A stretch of DNA of 64,000 bases from Nocardioides sp. LHD-245 (GCF_030929495.1 NZ_JAVFWN010000011.1:218204-282203), one strand, 5' to 3'; positions 30,154 through 38,328 are shown, counted from the first letter of the stretch. The notes: generated from the letters alone by a model not told the origin. Numbers and translations: made by a program.

Positions 30154-31673
30154 GGCGCGCGCAGCTTGAACTTCTGCAGCTTGCCGGTCGCCGTACGCGC
30201 CAGCTCGTCGCGGAACTCGACCGAGGTCGGCGACTTGTAGCCGGCCAGCCGGTCCTTGCACCAGCGGATCAGCTCGGCCTCCATCTCGGGGCCCGCCGTG
30301 GCATCGGGCGCGAGGACGACGAGCGCCTTGATCGTCTCGCCCCACTTCTCGCTCGGCACGCCGATCACGGCGACCTCGGCGACGGCCGGGTGCGAGAAGA
30401 GCGTGTCCTCGACCTCGATGGAGGTGACGTTCTCGCCGCCGGTGATGATCACGTCCTTCTTGCGGTCGGCGATGGTGAGGTAGCCGTCGTCCCCGACGAA
30501 GCCGCCGTCACCGGTGTGGAACCAGCCGTCCTTGAGCGCGGCGGCGGACTCCTCCGGCTGCTCCCAGTAGCCCTCGAGGATGACGTTCGAGCGCGCGAGC
30601 ACCTCGCCGGCCCCCTCCTCGGACTCGTCGATCGCCAGCCGGACGCCGATCGCAGGCGCGCCCGCGCGGGTCAGCCGGGACGCGCGCTCCTCGGCCGAGA
30701 GGTCGTCCCACTCGGCGCGGGTGCGGTTGATGGTGAGCAGCGGCGAGGTCTCGGTGAGGCCGTAGATCTGGATGAACTCCCAGCCCAGCTCCTCCTGGAC
30801 CCGGATGACCGTCTTGGTCGGCGGCGGGGCCCCGGCCATGATGATCCGCACCTTGTCGCGCCCGGGGATCTCGCCCTCCCAGGCCTGCGCGGCCTCCAGC
30901 ACCGCCGCCGCGACCGCCGGCGCCGCGCACATCACGGTCACGCCGTGGTCGCGGACCCGGCGCAGGATCTCGGCGCCGTCGACCTTGCGCAGGATGATGT
31001 GCCGCGCCCCGACCCCCGTCATCGCGAACGGCATCCCCCAGCCGTTGGCGTGGAACTGCGGGAGCGTGTGCAGGTAGACGTCGCGGTCGTTGATCCCGGC
31101 GTGCAGGCCAAAGGTCACCGCGTTCACCCAGATGTTGCGGTGGGTGATCTGGACGCCCTTGGGCCGCGCGGTGGTGCCGGAGGTGTAGTTGATGGTGGCG
31201 GTCGCGCCCTCGTCGTACTCCCAGGCCTTGGGCTCGGCGCCCGGGGCGGCGTAGAGGGCGTCGTCGTCGCCGAGGAGGTACTTCTGCTCGCAGGTGACGC
31301 CGGCCAGCGACTCCTCGAGCTCGGGGTCGATGTAGAGGACCCGGGCACCGGAGTGCTCGACGATGTACTGCACCTCGTCGGGGCTGAGCCGGAAGTTGAC
31401 CGGCACCAGCACCCGGCCCCAGCCGCTGACGCCGAAGAAGGACGTGAGCAGCCGGCTGCTGTTGTGGCTGACGACCGCGACCCGGTCGCCCACGCCGATC
31501 CCGAGCTCGTCGAGCCGGGCGGCCTGGCGGCGCGCGAGCTCGCCGATCTCGGCGTAGGTCAGCTCACCCTGGCTGGCGGCGGGCTGGGTCGGCTCGTCGA
31601 CGACACCCACCCGCTCGCCGTACACCTGCACGGCCCGGTCGAGGAAGTCGTTGACGCTGAACGGGACGAACAC
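30120..31673 (-). CDS. AMP-forming acyl-CoA synthetase (medium/long-chain type)
   Basis: This 517-residue ANL-superfamily ligase activates a carboxylic acid to its CoA thioester. Motifs: ATINYTSGTTARPKGVQIT (P-loop), FHANGWGMPF, QIYGLTETSPL, GWFHTGDGGFVGDDGYLTI, DRKKDVIITGGENV and the C-terminal catalytic lysine in RTATGKLQKFKLR. The pattern is that of the FadD3/DMSP-ligase-like branch; the acid is unknown. GTG 31673 is chosen with GGGAGG six bases upstream. An upstream in-frame extension runs into repeats and is rejected. It is monocistronic and convergent with the hydrolase-like gene. Confidence 0.9.
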   Translation of the reverse strand: MFVPFSVNDFLDRAVQVYGERVGVVDEPTQPAASQGELTYAEIGELARRQAARLDELGIGVGDRVAVVSHNSSRLLTSFFGVSGWGRVLVPVNFRLSPDEVQYIVEHSGARVLYIDPELEESLAGVTCEQKYLLGDDDALYAAPGAEPKAWEYDEGATATINYTSGTTARPKGVQITHRNIWVNAVTFGLHAGINDRDVYLHTLPQFHANGWGMPFAMTGVGARHIILRKVDGAEILRRVRDHGVTVMCAAPAVAAAVLEAAQAWEGEIPGRDKVRIIMAGAPPPTKTVIRVQEELGWEFIQIYGLTETSPLLTINRTRAEWDDLSAEERASRLTRAGAPAIGVRLAIDESEEGAGEVLARSNVILEGYWEQPEESAAALKDGWFHTGDGGFVGDDGYLTIADRKKDVIITGGENVTSIEVEDTLFSHPAVAEVAVIGVPSEKWGETIKALVVLAPDATAGPEMEAELIRWCKDRLAGYKSPTSVEFRDELARTATGKLQKFKLRAPYWEGLTRQVN

Positions 31674-31783
31674 GCGGGGCCTCCCAGGGCAGACGGATGT
31701 GACGCCTACCACCCTAGGCCCCGTGCCCCGCTCCGTGTGCCCTCGAAAGGATGCATCCGCGTGGCGCGGGCAGCACGGCCGGC

Positions 31784-31974
31784 AGCGTGGCGGACGGCGG
31801 CGTAGCGCATCGAGGGCAAGGGCGGGCCCGAAGGGTCCGTCCGCCGCGCTCGATCGGCGACACGCTCGGCCCATCCCGGCCGGGAGCGTGGCGCCCGCGC
31901 GTAGCGCATCGAGGGCAAGGGCGGGCCCGAAGGGTCTGTCCGCCGCGCTCGATAGGCGACACGCTCGGCCCATC
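31784..31974. repeat. Two tandem copies of a ~91-bp intergenic repeat
   Basis: The 365-base gap between the acyl-CoA synthetase and the next gene holds two copies (31784-31875 and 31885-31974) of a unit that starts AGCGTGGCG and ends CGACACGCTCGGCCCATC. They share GTAGCGCATCGAGGGCAAGG and GCGGGCCCGAAGGGTC. The unit ends are partly complementary (AGCGTGgCG / CGaCACGCT), so each copy can fold. A diverged third copy is at 38509-38603. No coding sequence or promoter is evident in the remainder of the gap. Confidence 0.85.
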
Positions 31975-32038
31975 AGACATGAGAGGACTCTCATCGGTCT
32001 CTCACCGACGGCCCACGATCGGGCAGGATGGTGGCGTC

Positions 32039-32437
32039 ATGAGCCGGGTGGGGAAGGTGCTGCTGCCGGTCGCGGCGCTGTTGCTGCTGACCGGGTTCGT
32101 CGTCGCGGCCGTGGTGCGTGCCGGAGCCGACGAGCCGGATCCGCGACCTCCCCTCGACCTCGGCTCCCTGCCGCCCGGCGAGACCCCCGCGCCACCGGCC
32201 TCGCCGCCCACCCCGCCCGCGAGCGAGCCCACCCCGTCGCGGGCCACGGTGATCACGCCGCAGCCCGAGATCGACGATGACGACGACGATGATGATGACG
32301 ACGGCCGCGACGACGGCCGGTGGGGTCGGGGCGATGACCGGCGCGGTGGGGACGACCGCGACGACCGGGGCGATCGCGACGACCACCCCGACCAGGACGA
32401 CGCCCCGGACGAGCCCGACGAGCCCGATGACGACTGA
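32039..32437 (+). CDS. Small membrane-anchored Asp-rich protein upstream of a two-component system
   Basis: The 132-residue protein has a short N-terminus, one hydrophobic segment (about residues 5-26, VGKVLLPVAALLLLTGFVVA), then a Pro-rich stretch and a strongly acidic C-terminus with ten consecutive Asp residues and many Asp/Arg/Glu-Pro units. It is probably a signal-anchor or exported protein with a polyacidic tail that could bind cations. Function is unknown. Its stop lies 8 bases inside the histidine kinase gene, so the three genes are one transcription unit, and a sensory accessory role is an inference from this. Confidence 0.7.
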   Translation: MSRVGKVLLPVAALLLLTGFVVAAVVRAGADEPDPRPPLDLGSLPPGETPAPPASPPTPPASEPTPSRATVITPQPEIDDDDDDDDDDGRDDGRWGRGDDRRGGDDRDDRGDRDDHPDQDDAPDEPDEPDDD

Positions 32438-33890
32438 GCGCCGTCCGGATCGGGCGGGGCTCTCGGTCCGGACCCGGATCACCGCGGCCGTGGCGCTCCT
32501 CGTGACGGTCGCACTCGCCGGCGCCGGCCTGATCGTCTACTGGGTCGAGAACCGCGCGGTCACCGACGCCGTGCAACGGGAGGTCGAGCAGGAGCTCGAC
32601 GAGTTCGTCGCGCTGCAGCGCACCGGCGACTTCACCTCCGTGCAGGACCTGCTGGAGGGCTTCCTCAAGCGCAATGTTCCCGACGACGACGAGCTGCTCG
32701 TCGGCTGGATCGGCGACGGCCGGCTGGTCCAGTTCCCGAAGGACTCCCTGGTCCAGGACCCAGCCTTCCTGGAGGCCGTGGCCCCGCTGGTCGTCGACGG
32801 CGGGACGACCTATCTCGACACCGACCGCGGCGACGTACGCATCACCGCCCAGCCGGTCACCCAGGGCAGCCAGCGCGGCGCCCTGCTCGTGGCGACCTTC
32901 CTCGCTGAGGACCGCGACGAGCTCCTCCAGACCATGCGCACCTATGCGCTCGTCGCCGCGCTGTCTGCCGTCCTCGTGACCGGGACCGCGGCGTGGGTGT
33001 CGGGGCGGCTGCTCCGCCCGCTGCGGACCTTGCGCGTGGCCGCCGAAGCGACCAGCGCCACGGACCTGTCGCGCCGGCTGCCCGAGCGCGGCAACGACGA
33101 CATCACGGCGCTCACCCGCACCGTCAACGGCATGCTGGACCGGCTCGAGCATGCCTTCGCCGGTCAGCGGCAGTTCCTCGACGACGCCGGCCACGAGCTG
33201 CGCACCCCGCTCACGGTGCTGCGCGGCCATCTCGAACTGCTCGACGTCGGCAGCCCTCAGGAGGTCGCCGAGACCCGGACGCTGCTGCTCGACGAGGTCG
33301 ACCGGATGGCGCGGCTGGTCGGCGACCTGATCATGCTGGCCAAGAGCGATCGGCCGGACTTCCTCTCCCCCGGGCCCACCGACCCGTCGGCACTGCTCGC
33401 CTCCGTGCTCAGCAAGGCCAGCGCTCTCGGCCGGCGGGACTGGGTCCTCGAGGCCTCCCCCGACCTGCCGACGGAGGTGGTGGTCGACGGCCAGCGGATC
33501 ACCCAGGCCCTGCTGGCCCTGGCCGACAACGCCGTCAAGCACACCGTGCCCGGTGGCCGGATCGCGATCGGCGCGGCCGTCGTCGGCCCGCTCCTGCGCT
33601 GCTGGATCCACGACGACGGCGCGGGCGTGGCCCCGGAGGACCGGGAGCGGATCTTCGGCAGGTTCGGTCGCGCTGCCGTGCCTCCCGGCGACGAGGGGTT
33701 CGGGCTCGGCCTGTCGATCGTCGGCGCCATCGCGCAGGCCCACGGCGGGGCGGCGTACGTCGACCCGCACCGGGCCGGTCCCGGTGCACGGTTCGTGCTC
33801 GACGTGCCCGTCGTCCTGCCCGCCGCCCTCCCCGTGGACGCCCCCGACGGCGCCGCGGCCCCGAAGGGAGCCCCATGGCCCACATCCTGA
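32427..33890 (+). CDS. Two-component sensor histidine kinase
   Basis: The 487-residue membrane kinase has TM1 near residues 17-39 (ITAAVALLVTVALAGAGLIVY), an extracytoplasmic sensor of about 130 residues, TM2 near 172-195, a HAMP segment (RLLRPLRTLRVAAEAT), the phosphoacceptor H-box FLDDAGHELRTPLTVLRGH (His256), and ATPase boxes N (LLALADNAVKHT), G1 (WIHDDGAGV) and G2 (GFGLGLSIVGAIAQAHGG). It belongs to the OmpR-partner (HPK2-like) class. It overlaps the Asp-rich gene upstream and the response regulator downstream. The signal is unknown. Confidence 0.94.
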   Translation: MTTERRPDRAGLSVRTRITAAVALLVTVALAGAGLIVYWVENRAVTDAVQREVEQELDEFVALQRTGDFTSVQDLLEGFLKRNVPDDDELLVGWIGDGRLVQFPKDSLVQDPAFLEAVAPLVVDGGTTYLDTDRGDVRITAQPVTQGSQRGALLVATFLAEDRDELLQTMRTYALVAALSAVLVTGTAAWVSGRLLRPLRTLRVAAEATSATDLSRRLPERGNDDITALTRTVNGMLDRLEHAFAGQRQFLDDAGHELRTPLTVLRGHLELLDVGSPQEVAETRTLLLDEVDRMARLVGDLIMLAKSDRPDFLSPGPTDPSALLASVLSKASALGRRDWVLEASPDLPTEVVVDGQRITQALLALADNAVKHTVPGGRIAIGAAVVGPLLRCWIHDDGAGVAPEDRERIFGRFGRAAVPPGDEGFGLGLSIVGAIAQAHGGAAYVDPHRAGPGARFVLDVPVVLPAALPVDAPDGAAAPKGAPWPTS

Positions 33891-34558
33891 TCGTCGAGGA
33901 CGAGGAGCGGATCGCGTCCTTCGTCGCCAAGGGCCTGCGGGCCGAGGGACACCGCACCACGGTGGCCGCCGACGGCGCGACGGGTCTCGACCACGCCCTG
34001 GCGGGCGATGTCGACCTGGTCGTGCTCGACATCGGCCTGCCCCGCATCGACGGCTTCGAGCTGCTCGACCAGCTGCGCTCGCAGGGCTCGCGGGTCCCCG
34101 TCATCGTGCTCACGGCCCGGGACTCGGTGACCGACACGGTCACCGCCTTGGAGGGCGGCGCCGACGACTACATGCCCAAGCCGTTCCGGTTCGCCGAGCT
34201 CAGCGCCCGGGTCCGGCTGCGCCTGCGCCAGGCCACCGCCGCCACGGCGGCCACCGCGACCAACGGGACCGGCGACCAGCTCTCGGCCGGCGGGATCGAG
34301 CTGGACCTGCGCACCCGCCGCGCGAGCGTGGCCGGCGACGAGGTGGAGCTGTCCGCCCGGGAGTTCGCGCTCGCCGAGATCTTCCTGCGCAACGCCGGCC
34401 AGGTGCTCTCCCGCGAGCAGTTGCTCGACCACGTGTGGGGCCTGGACTTCGACCCCGGCTCCAATGTCGTCGACGTGTACGTCGGCTACCTCCGCCGCAA
34501 GCTCGGCGCCCGCGCCATCACCACCGTGCGCGGGATGGGCTACCGCTTCGATCGTTGA
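33875..34558 (+). CDS. OmpR-family response regulator
   Basis: The 227-residue regulator pairs with the preceding kinase. Its receiver domain has the acidic pocket VEDEE, phospho-acceptor Asp52 (LVVLDIGLPRIDG), Thr80 (VIVLTARD) and Lys102 (DDYMPKPF). The C-terminal winged helix includes VELSAREFALAEIFLRNAG, REQLLDHVWGLDFDPGSN and VDVYVGYLRRKLG. ATG 33875 lies 16 bases inside the kinase gene with AAGGGAG before it. The TGA stop falls within the left arm of a 139-bp inverted repeat that separates it from the convergent Ser/Thr kinase. Confidence 0.95.
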   Translation: MAHILIVEDEERIASFVAKGLRAEGHRTTVAADGATGLDHALAGDVDLVVLDIGLPRIDGFELLDQLRSQGSRVPVIVLTARDSVTDTVTALEGGADDYMPKPFRFAELSARVRLRLRQATAATAATATNGTGDQLSAGGIELDLRTRRASVAGDEVELSAREFALAEIFLRNAGQVLSREQLLDHVWGLDFDPGSNVVDVYVGYLRRKLGARAITTVRGMGYRFDR

Positions 34559-34692
34559 GTCGTCGGGTTTGACCTGTTGAGTCGTCGGATCTGACCTGTC
34601 GACTCGTCAGTTGCGGACAGGAGTGCCCACACGGAGTGGCCGCTCGCCAGGTCGAAAATGACGACTCAACGGGTCAGAGGTGACGACTCAAC
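34554..34692. repeat. 139-bp inverted-repeat element spanning two convergent stop codons
   Basis: The left arm 34554-34598 and right arm 34648-34692 are 45-base imperfect complements. Each arm contains two tandem copies of the motif TTGAGTCGTC...TGACCTG with a 22-base period. The outer TTGAGTCGTC copies contain the TGA stop of the response regulator (34556-34558) and, on the other strand, the TGA stop of the Ser/Thr kinase (34690-34688). About 49 bases of non-repeated sequence form the loop. It may be a bidirectional terminator or a MITE-like element. Confidence 0.85.
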
Positions 34693-35566
34693 CCTTCCAG
34701 TGCAGCCGGGGCGCGGGCAGCGCGGCGATCTCGGGCTCGAGCGCCTCGGCCACCTCCCGCGGCAGCGGTCGGGACGCCGGGTCCGGCTCGAGCAGCGCGT
34801 GGACCACCTTCGCGACCGCGGCGGGTACGTCGTCGGGCAGCTCCGCCGGCGCCTCGAGGAGCTGCGGGAAGCGGTCCCGGGCCTCGGGCGCGTCCGGATC
34901 CCCGTCGCGAAACGGGCGGTAGCCCGCGATCGCGTGGAAGAGGGTCGCCCCGAGGCCCCAGAGGTCGCTGGCATGACCGGGCACGCCGTACGCCGCCCCG
35001 GGGGCGGCCTGCTCGGGGGCCATATAGGCGTCGGTGCCGATGTGACCGGTGATCTCGGCCGCCTGGGCGGCCTGGCGGGCGACGGAGAAGTCGATCAGCC
35101 GCGCCGGCGAGCCCATGATCACGTTGCTGGGCTTGAGATCGAGATGGCACACGTCGGCATGCCGGAAGAAGTGCAGCGCCGAGGCGAGGTCGACCGCCAG
35201 CGGCAGGTACTGCTGCGGCGAGAGCCGCCGGTGCCGGCGGATCAGCCCGGCCAGGCTGGGGCCCTCCACGTGCTCGAGCACCAGGTGCGGCCGCGGCCCG
35301 CCGGCGTCGTACCGCAGGCCGCGGACCGTGACCGGGTGGTGGGCCACGTCGAGAGCGGTCGCCTCCCGGACCAGGTTGTCGAGGGTGTGCTCGTCGCCGG
35401 CCTCCGCCGGGCGCACCACCTTGACCACGACCGGGCCGTAGGTGATCTCGTCGAAGGCGAGGTAGGCCTCGTAGGCCGAGCCACCCCCGAGCAGCCGCAA
35501 CGCGGTCAGCTCGGGGGTGATCGCGTCACCCTCGGCGAGGTCCCAGGACGACAGCGAGGCGCTCAT
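34688..35566 (-). CDS. Cytosolic serine/threonine protein kinase
   Basis: The 292-residue protein is a Hanks-type kinase domain with no membrane segment or sensor. Visible elements: glycine loop RLLGGGSAYEAY (25-35), ATP lysine in GPVVVKVVRP (Lys49), Glu in the C helix (LVREATAL), catalytic loop HLDLKPSNVI (Asp143, Asn148), metal Asp in IDFSVARQ (Asp159; DFS instead of DFG), and APE in YMAPEQ (183-186). HLD replaces the usual HRD, so activation-loop phosphorylation may not be required. The key catalytic residues are intact. It is followed downstream by the inverted-repeat element and preceded by an exported Asn/Thr/Arg-rich protein. Confidence 0.9.
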   Translation of the reverse strand: MSASLSSWDLAEGDAITPELTALRLLGGGSAYEAYLAFDEITYGPVVVKVVRPAEAGDEHTLDNLVREATALDVAHHPVTVRGLRYDAGGPRPHLVLEHVEGPSLAGLIRRHRRLSPQQYLPLAVDLASALHFFRHADVCHLDLKPSNVIMGSPARLIDFSVARQAAQAAEITGHIGTDAYMAPEQAAPGAAYGVPGHASDLWGLGATLFHAIAGYRPFRDGDPDAPEARDRFPQLLEAPAELPDDVPAAVAKVVHALLEPDPASRPLPREVAEALEPEIAALPAPRLHWKG

Positions 35567-35572
35567 CGAAGG

Positions 35573-36001
35573 TCAGCCCCGGGTGTTGTTGCGGCTACGG
35601 TCGTTGGTGTGGTTGCGCGACCAGTCGCGGGTCTTGGGACCGGGGCCGTCGTTGGTCCAGTCCGCCTTGGCCCGGCCGGTGCGGCTGTTGTCACGGCCAC
35701 TGCGGTTGCCGGTCCGGCTGCGGTCGCTGCGCGTGTTGGCCGTGTTGGCCGTGTTGGCGGTCCGGGTGTCCTGGTTCGTCGCGTTGGTGTCGTCGTCATC
35801 GGCGGCCCGGGCCCGGAGGTCGTCGCCGTCCGGGTCGTCGTCATCGGCGACGAGCACGATGTCCGGCGTGTCCTGCTCGCGCTTGACCGCGACCTTCGTC
35901 TCACCGCCCGCCTGGGCGGGCCACGCCAGCACGCTGACCGCGACGCCCGTCGCCGTCACGCCGGCCAGGCCGCTGATCGCGAGCATCAGGGGCTTCTTCA
36001 T
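35573..36001 (-). CDS. Exported low-complexity Asn/Thr/Arg/Asp-rich protein
   Basis: The 142-residue protein begins with a clear signal peptide (MKKPLMLAISGLAGVTATGV, cleavage likely after AWPAQA near residue 31). The mature part has acidic blocks (VADDDDPDGDD, AADDDD) and then repeats such as TANTANTANT and Arg/Asn/Thr-rich sequence to the end. There is no recognisable domain. GAGGAACC precedes ATG 36001. It ends six bases before the kinase start and may be co-transcribed with it, so it is a possible kinase-linked or envelope protein. Function unknown. Confidence 0.7.
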   Translation of the reverse strand: MKKPLMLAISGLAGVTATGVAVSVLAWPAQAGGETKVAVKREQDTPDIVLVADDDDPDGDDLRARAADDDDTNATNQDTRTANTANTANTRSDRSRTGNRSGRDNSRTGRAKADWTNDGPGPKTRDWSRNHTNDRSRNNTRG

Positions 36002-36113
36002 GGGTTCCTCCTCGATCGGTGGGTGCCGACTCCTCGTCGACACCGCAACCCTCCCGAGTGGGCGTGAGGCAGGCATGAGTCCCCGATGAGAGGGTTCTCA
36101 TCGGGGCGTGTCC

Positions 36114-36119
36114 TACAGT
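36114..36119 (+). promoter_or_regulatory. -10 box of a leaderless gene
   Basis: TACAGT ends six bases before ATG 36126, and the following TTCGGCC is identical to that before the LysR start at 21648. A leaderless transcript is likely. Confidence 0.55.
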
Positions 36120-36125
36120 TCGGCC

Positions 36126-36512
36126 ATGGACGCGATGCGGTCTGAGGAGCACCGCCGCCGGGTTCCGCGCCGGTGGGTCCTCCGCACCGCCGTCGTCGTG
36201 ACGATCGTGGGCTTCCTCCTCACCGTCATCCACCCGACGATCGACGAGGGGCGGCAGGCACGAGGTGCCGCCGAGGAGCCCGCCACCTGCCTGGCGCCGT
36301 TCCACACCGTGCTCGACGGAGCCGACAACTTCCCGGGCGGGGAGCCACCGCTCAACGGCGAGTCGATCGCGGCGAAGTGCCGGGAGGCCGGCCGGACCCG
36401 CTACCGGCAGGGCATCGTCTTGATGGGCGTCGGCGGCCTGGCCGGGCTCGGCGTCGCGATCGCTGTCCTGCGCTCCCGGGTCCGGGAACGCAGGAACCGG
36501 GTCAGCGCTTGA
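36126..36512 (+). CDS. Small two-helix membrane protein of unknown function
   Basis: The 128-residue protein has TM1 near residues 19-37 (VLRTAVVVTIVGFLLTVIHP) and TM2 near 96-113 (GIVLMGVGGLAGLGVAIAVL). Between them is an extracytoplasmic loop with two Cys (ATCLAPFH and AAKCREAG) that could form a disulfide. The C-terminus is basic (RSRVRERRNR), suggesting both ends are cytoplasmic. ATG 36126 fits the leaderless -10; GTG 36108 is an in-frame alternative. Its 3' end overlaps the convergent exported-protein gene by 11 bases. No function assigned. Confidence 0.65.
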   Translation: MDAMRSEEHRRRVPRRWVLRTAVVVTIVGFLLTVIHPTIDEGRQARGAAEEPATCLAPFHTVLDGADNFPGGEPPLNGESIAAKCREAGRTRYRQGIVLMGVGGLAGLGVAIAVLRSRVRERRNRVSA

Positions 36513-37116
36513 TCTTCGGCGACATCGTCGCGTTGCCGTACAGCGACATCCCGGTCGCCAGCGCGTCGTCGTCGTAGCTCGCGTCGGTGAAGAGGGCGAC
36601 GGTCGTCAGCACCGCGCCGAACTTGAACCACCGCGGGTTGCCCAGGCACGAGCGCGGCACCGCGATCCGCACTGACAGGCGGTCGGCGCCGACGGTGCGC
36701 TTGATCCCGCGGCAGCGGGACGCGTCCTCGTCCATCGAGAGCTCCATCAACTCGGTGCTGGAGAACCCTGGCATCTTCGGGGACATCACCATGAACCGCT
36801 TGCCCGGGACGCGAAGCATCGCGCTGATCATGAACGGCCCGGTGAGCGGCGCGCGCATCCGCATGGTGATGCTCACCTTCCGGGCCTTGTGCGTGCCCGT
36901 CACCTGGACGATGTCCCCGTTCGCCTGCTCAGGCAGGGGTGTAACGGTGATCGAGGTGTCGGTCACCGCCTGCGTCGTGACGTCGCCGGCCGCGTCGTCG
37001 TACGTCCAGCGGTCGGCCTGCGCAGGTGCCGCCACCGCGACAGCGGCCCCGGTCACCACGAGCGACAGGAGCAGGGCGAGGAGGGCACGGGGGGCGGAGC
37101 GGTTTATGGCGGTCAC
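36502..37116 (-). CDS. Exported protein of unknown function
   Basis: A 204-residue protein with a signal peptide (about residues 1-33, RALLALLLSLVVTGAAVAVA ending APAQA). The mature domain begins DRWTYDDAAGDVTTQ. This strand pattern resembles secreted proteins of actinobacteria that carry a DXXGD-type start, and later parts include ITMRMRAPLTGPFMISAMLR, two Cys (SRCRGIKRTV, PRSCLGNPRW) and DASYDDDALATGM. It is likely a beta-rich exported domain. GTG 37116 is the best start; the frame extends upstream but without a signal-peptide-like beginning. No function assigned. Confidence 0.65.
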   Translation of the reverse strand: MTAINRSAPRALLALLLSLVVTGAAVAVAAPAQADRWTYDDAAGDVTTQAVTDTSITVTPLPEQANGDIVQVTGTHKARKVSITMRMRAPLTGPFMISAMLRVPGKRFMVMSPKMPGFSSTELMELSMDEDASRCRGIKRTVGADRLSVRIAVPRSCLGNPRWFKFGAVLTTVALFTDASYDDDALATGMSLYGNATMSPKIKR

Positions 37117-37186
37117 CCTGGCACAGTTCTGCCGACCTGTTGGCAATATTCGCGCGTCCGTGCTGGTCGAGCTAGATTTGGACATT

Positions 37187-37201
37187 GATACAATTTGTAT
37201 C
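37187..37201. promoter_or_regulatory. Operator-like palindrome before the FBP-tetR operon
   Basis: GATACAATTTGTATC has perfect 7-base arms around a single central T and stands 30 bases before ATG 37232. It is strikingly AT-rich against its surroundings. Its position suits repression by the TetR protein encoded two genes later. Confidence 0.65.
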
Positions 37202-37231
37202 CATGTACAACTCACTCCGGAAGGCACCCCG

Positions 37232-37756
37232 ATGCGTCCCCTGACCCGCGACGAGGTCCGTCGCTGCGTCGTGAACCTGTACCCCGCCACCGCCGGGGTC
37301 CGGCTGCCCGCCTGGTTCGACGACACCCGGTGGGAGCGGATCGACTACCTCGGCTGGCGGGACACCCGGGCGTATCAGCGCGCCTACCTGGTCGCCGACG
37401 TCGATGGCCGGGCCCAGGGCATGGTCCTGCGCCAGAACCCCAGCCAGGCCGCGCTCGCCTCGCGCGCCGTCATGTGCGATCTGTGCCGGTTCACCCGCAG
37501 GTTCAACGAGGTCTCGCTCTTCACCGCTCCGCGCGCGTCCACGGACAAGCGCCGGCGCCTGAGCACCGTGGGCCTCCTGCTGTGCACGGATCTGGACTGC
37601 GTCCGTAATGTGCACCGCACGCCGACCACCGGCCCTCACGACCCACCACCGGAGCAGATCATCGAGAACCGACGCAGCGGACTGCGCGCCCGCACCATCG
37701 ACTTCCTGCGCTCGGTGCCGGACACGACCGGCGTGCCCCGAGGGCCGGGCCGATGA
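37232..37756 (+). CDS. FBP/FusB-type elongation factor G-binding domain protein
   Basis: The 174-residue protein matches the FBP domain family (FusB/FusC-like and related proteins), which bind elongation factor G. It has an N-terminal helical part (LTRDEVRRCVVNLYPATAGV, RIDYLGWRD) and a C-terminal treble-clef zinc site with CDLCRFTRR and LLLCTDLDCVRNV. In staphylococci FusB frees EF-G and gives fusidic acid resistance; many actinobacterial members have no proven role. ATG 37232 follows CCGGAAGG. Its stop overlaps the tetR start as ATGA, so the two are co-expressed, probably from the promoter with the GATACAA palindrome. Confidence 0.8.
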   Translation: MRPLTRDEVRRCVVNLYPATAGVRLPAWFDDTRWERIDYLGWRDTRAYQRAYLVADVDGRAQGMVLRQNPSQAALASRAVMCDLCRFTRRFNEVSLFTAPRASTDKRRRLSTVGLLLCTDLDCVRNVHRTPTTGPHDPPPEQIIENRRSGLRARTIDFLRSVPDTTGVPRGPGR

Positions 37757-38328
37757 GCTACCTGGCCCGAGCCGAGCGACGCCGGTCCATCGTGGCGGCG
37801 GCCGCCGCCGTCGTGGCCCGCGGCGGCCTGAGCGCGGTGACCGCTCGGATCGTCGCCGAGGAGCTCCGCGGTTCCCCCGGCCAGATCCACCACCACTTCG
37901 CGTCGACCGACGAGCTGGCAGCGGAGGCATGGAGCCACTTCGCGCGGGCCGAGATCGAGGCCTACCGCGACGAGGTCGCCGGTCTCGACGCGAGGGCGGC
38001 ACTCGCCCTGTTCTTCGGCGACCTGCTGAGCGAGGAGGGCGACGAAGCGGGCGACGGGACCGCCCTCGCGCGGTGGGCCGAGGCCGGGGCGCACGCCCAG
38101 CTGCGCCCCCTCGTCGGCGCCAGCTATCTGGAGACGCTCGCCCAGCTCACCGACGTCCTGGCCTCGATCCTGTCGACCCGCCGCCCCGACCCGGCGCAGG
38201 CGCGCCCGGCCGCCGGCCGCCTGCTCATGCTGGGCGTCGGGCTCGCCGGGACGACCCGCATCCACGGCACCCCACCGGTGCCGGTCCAGGTCGTGATGCG
38301 CTCGGCGATCGACGCCGAGACCAGCTGA
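37753..38328 (+). CDS. TetR family transcriptional regulator
   Basis: The 191-residue regulator has an N-terminal helix-turn-helix (RRSIVAAAAAVVARGGLSAV, TARIVAEELRGSPGQIHHHF, ASTDELAAEAW) and a helical ligand domain (LARWAEAGAHAQLRPLVGAS). ATG 37753 overlaps the end of the FBP gene. It probably represses its own operon through the AT-rich palindrome at 37187-37201. The inducer is unknown; by analogy with FusB a translation-targeting compound would make sense, but this is speculation. Confidence 0.88.
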   Translation: MSYLARAERRRSIVAAAAAVVARGGLSAVTARIVAEELRGSPGQIHHHFASTDELAAEAWSHFARAEIEAYRDEVAGLDARAALALFFGDLLSEEGDEAGDGTALARWAEAGAHAQLRPLVGASYLETLAQLTDVLASILSTRRPDPAQARPAAGRLLMLGVGLAGTTRIHGTPPVPVQVVMRSAIDAETS

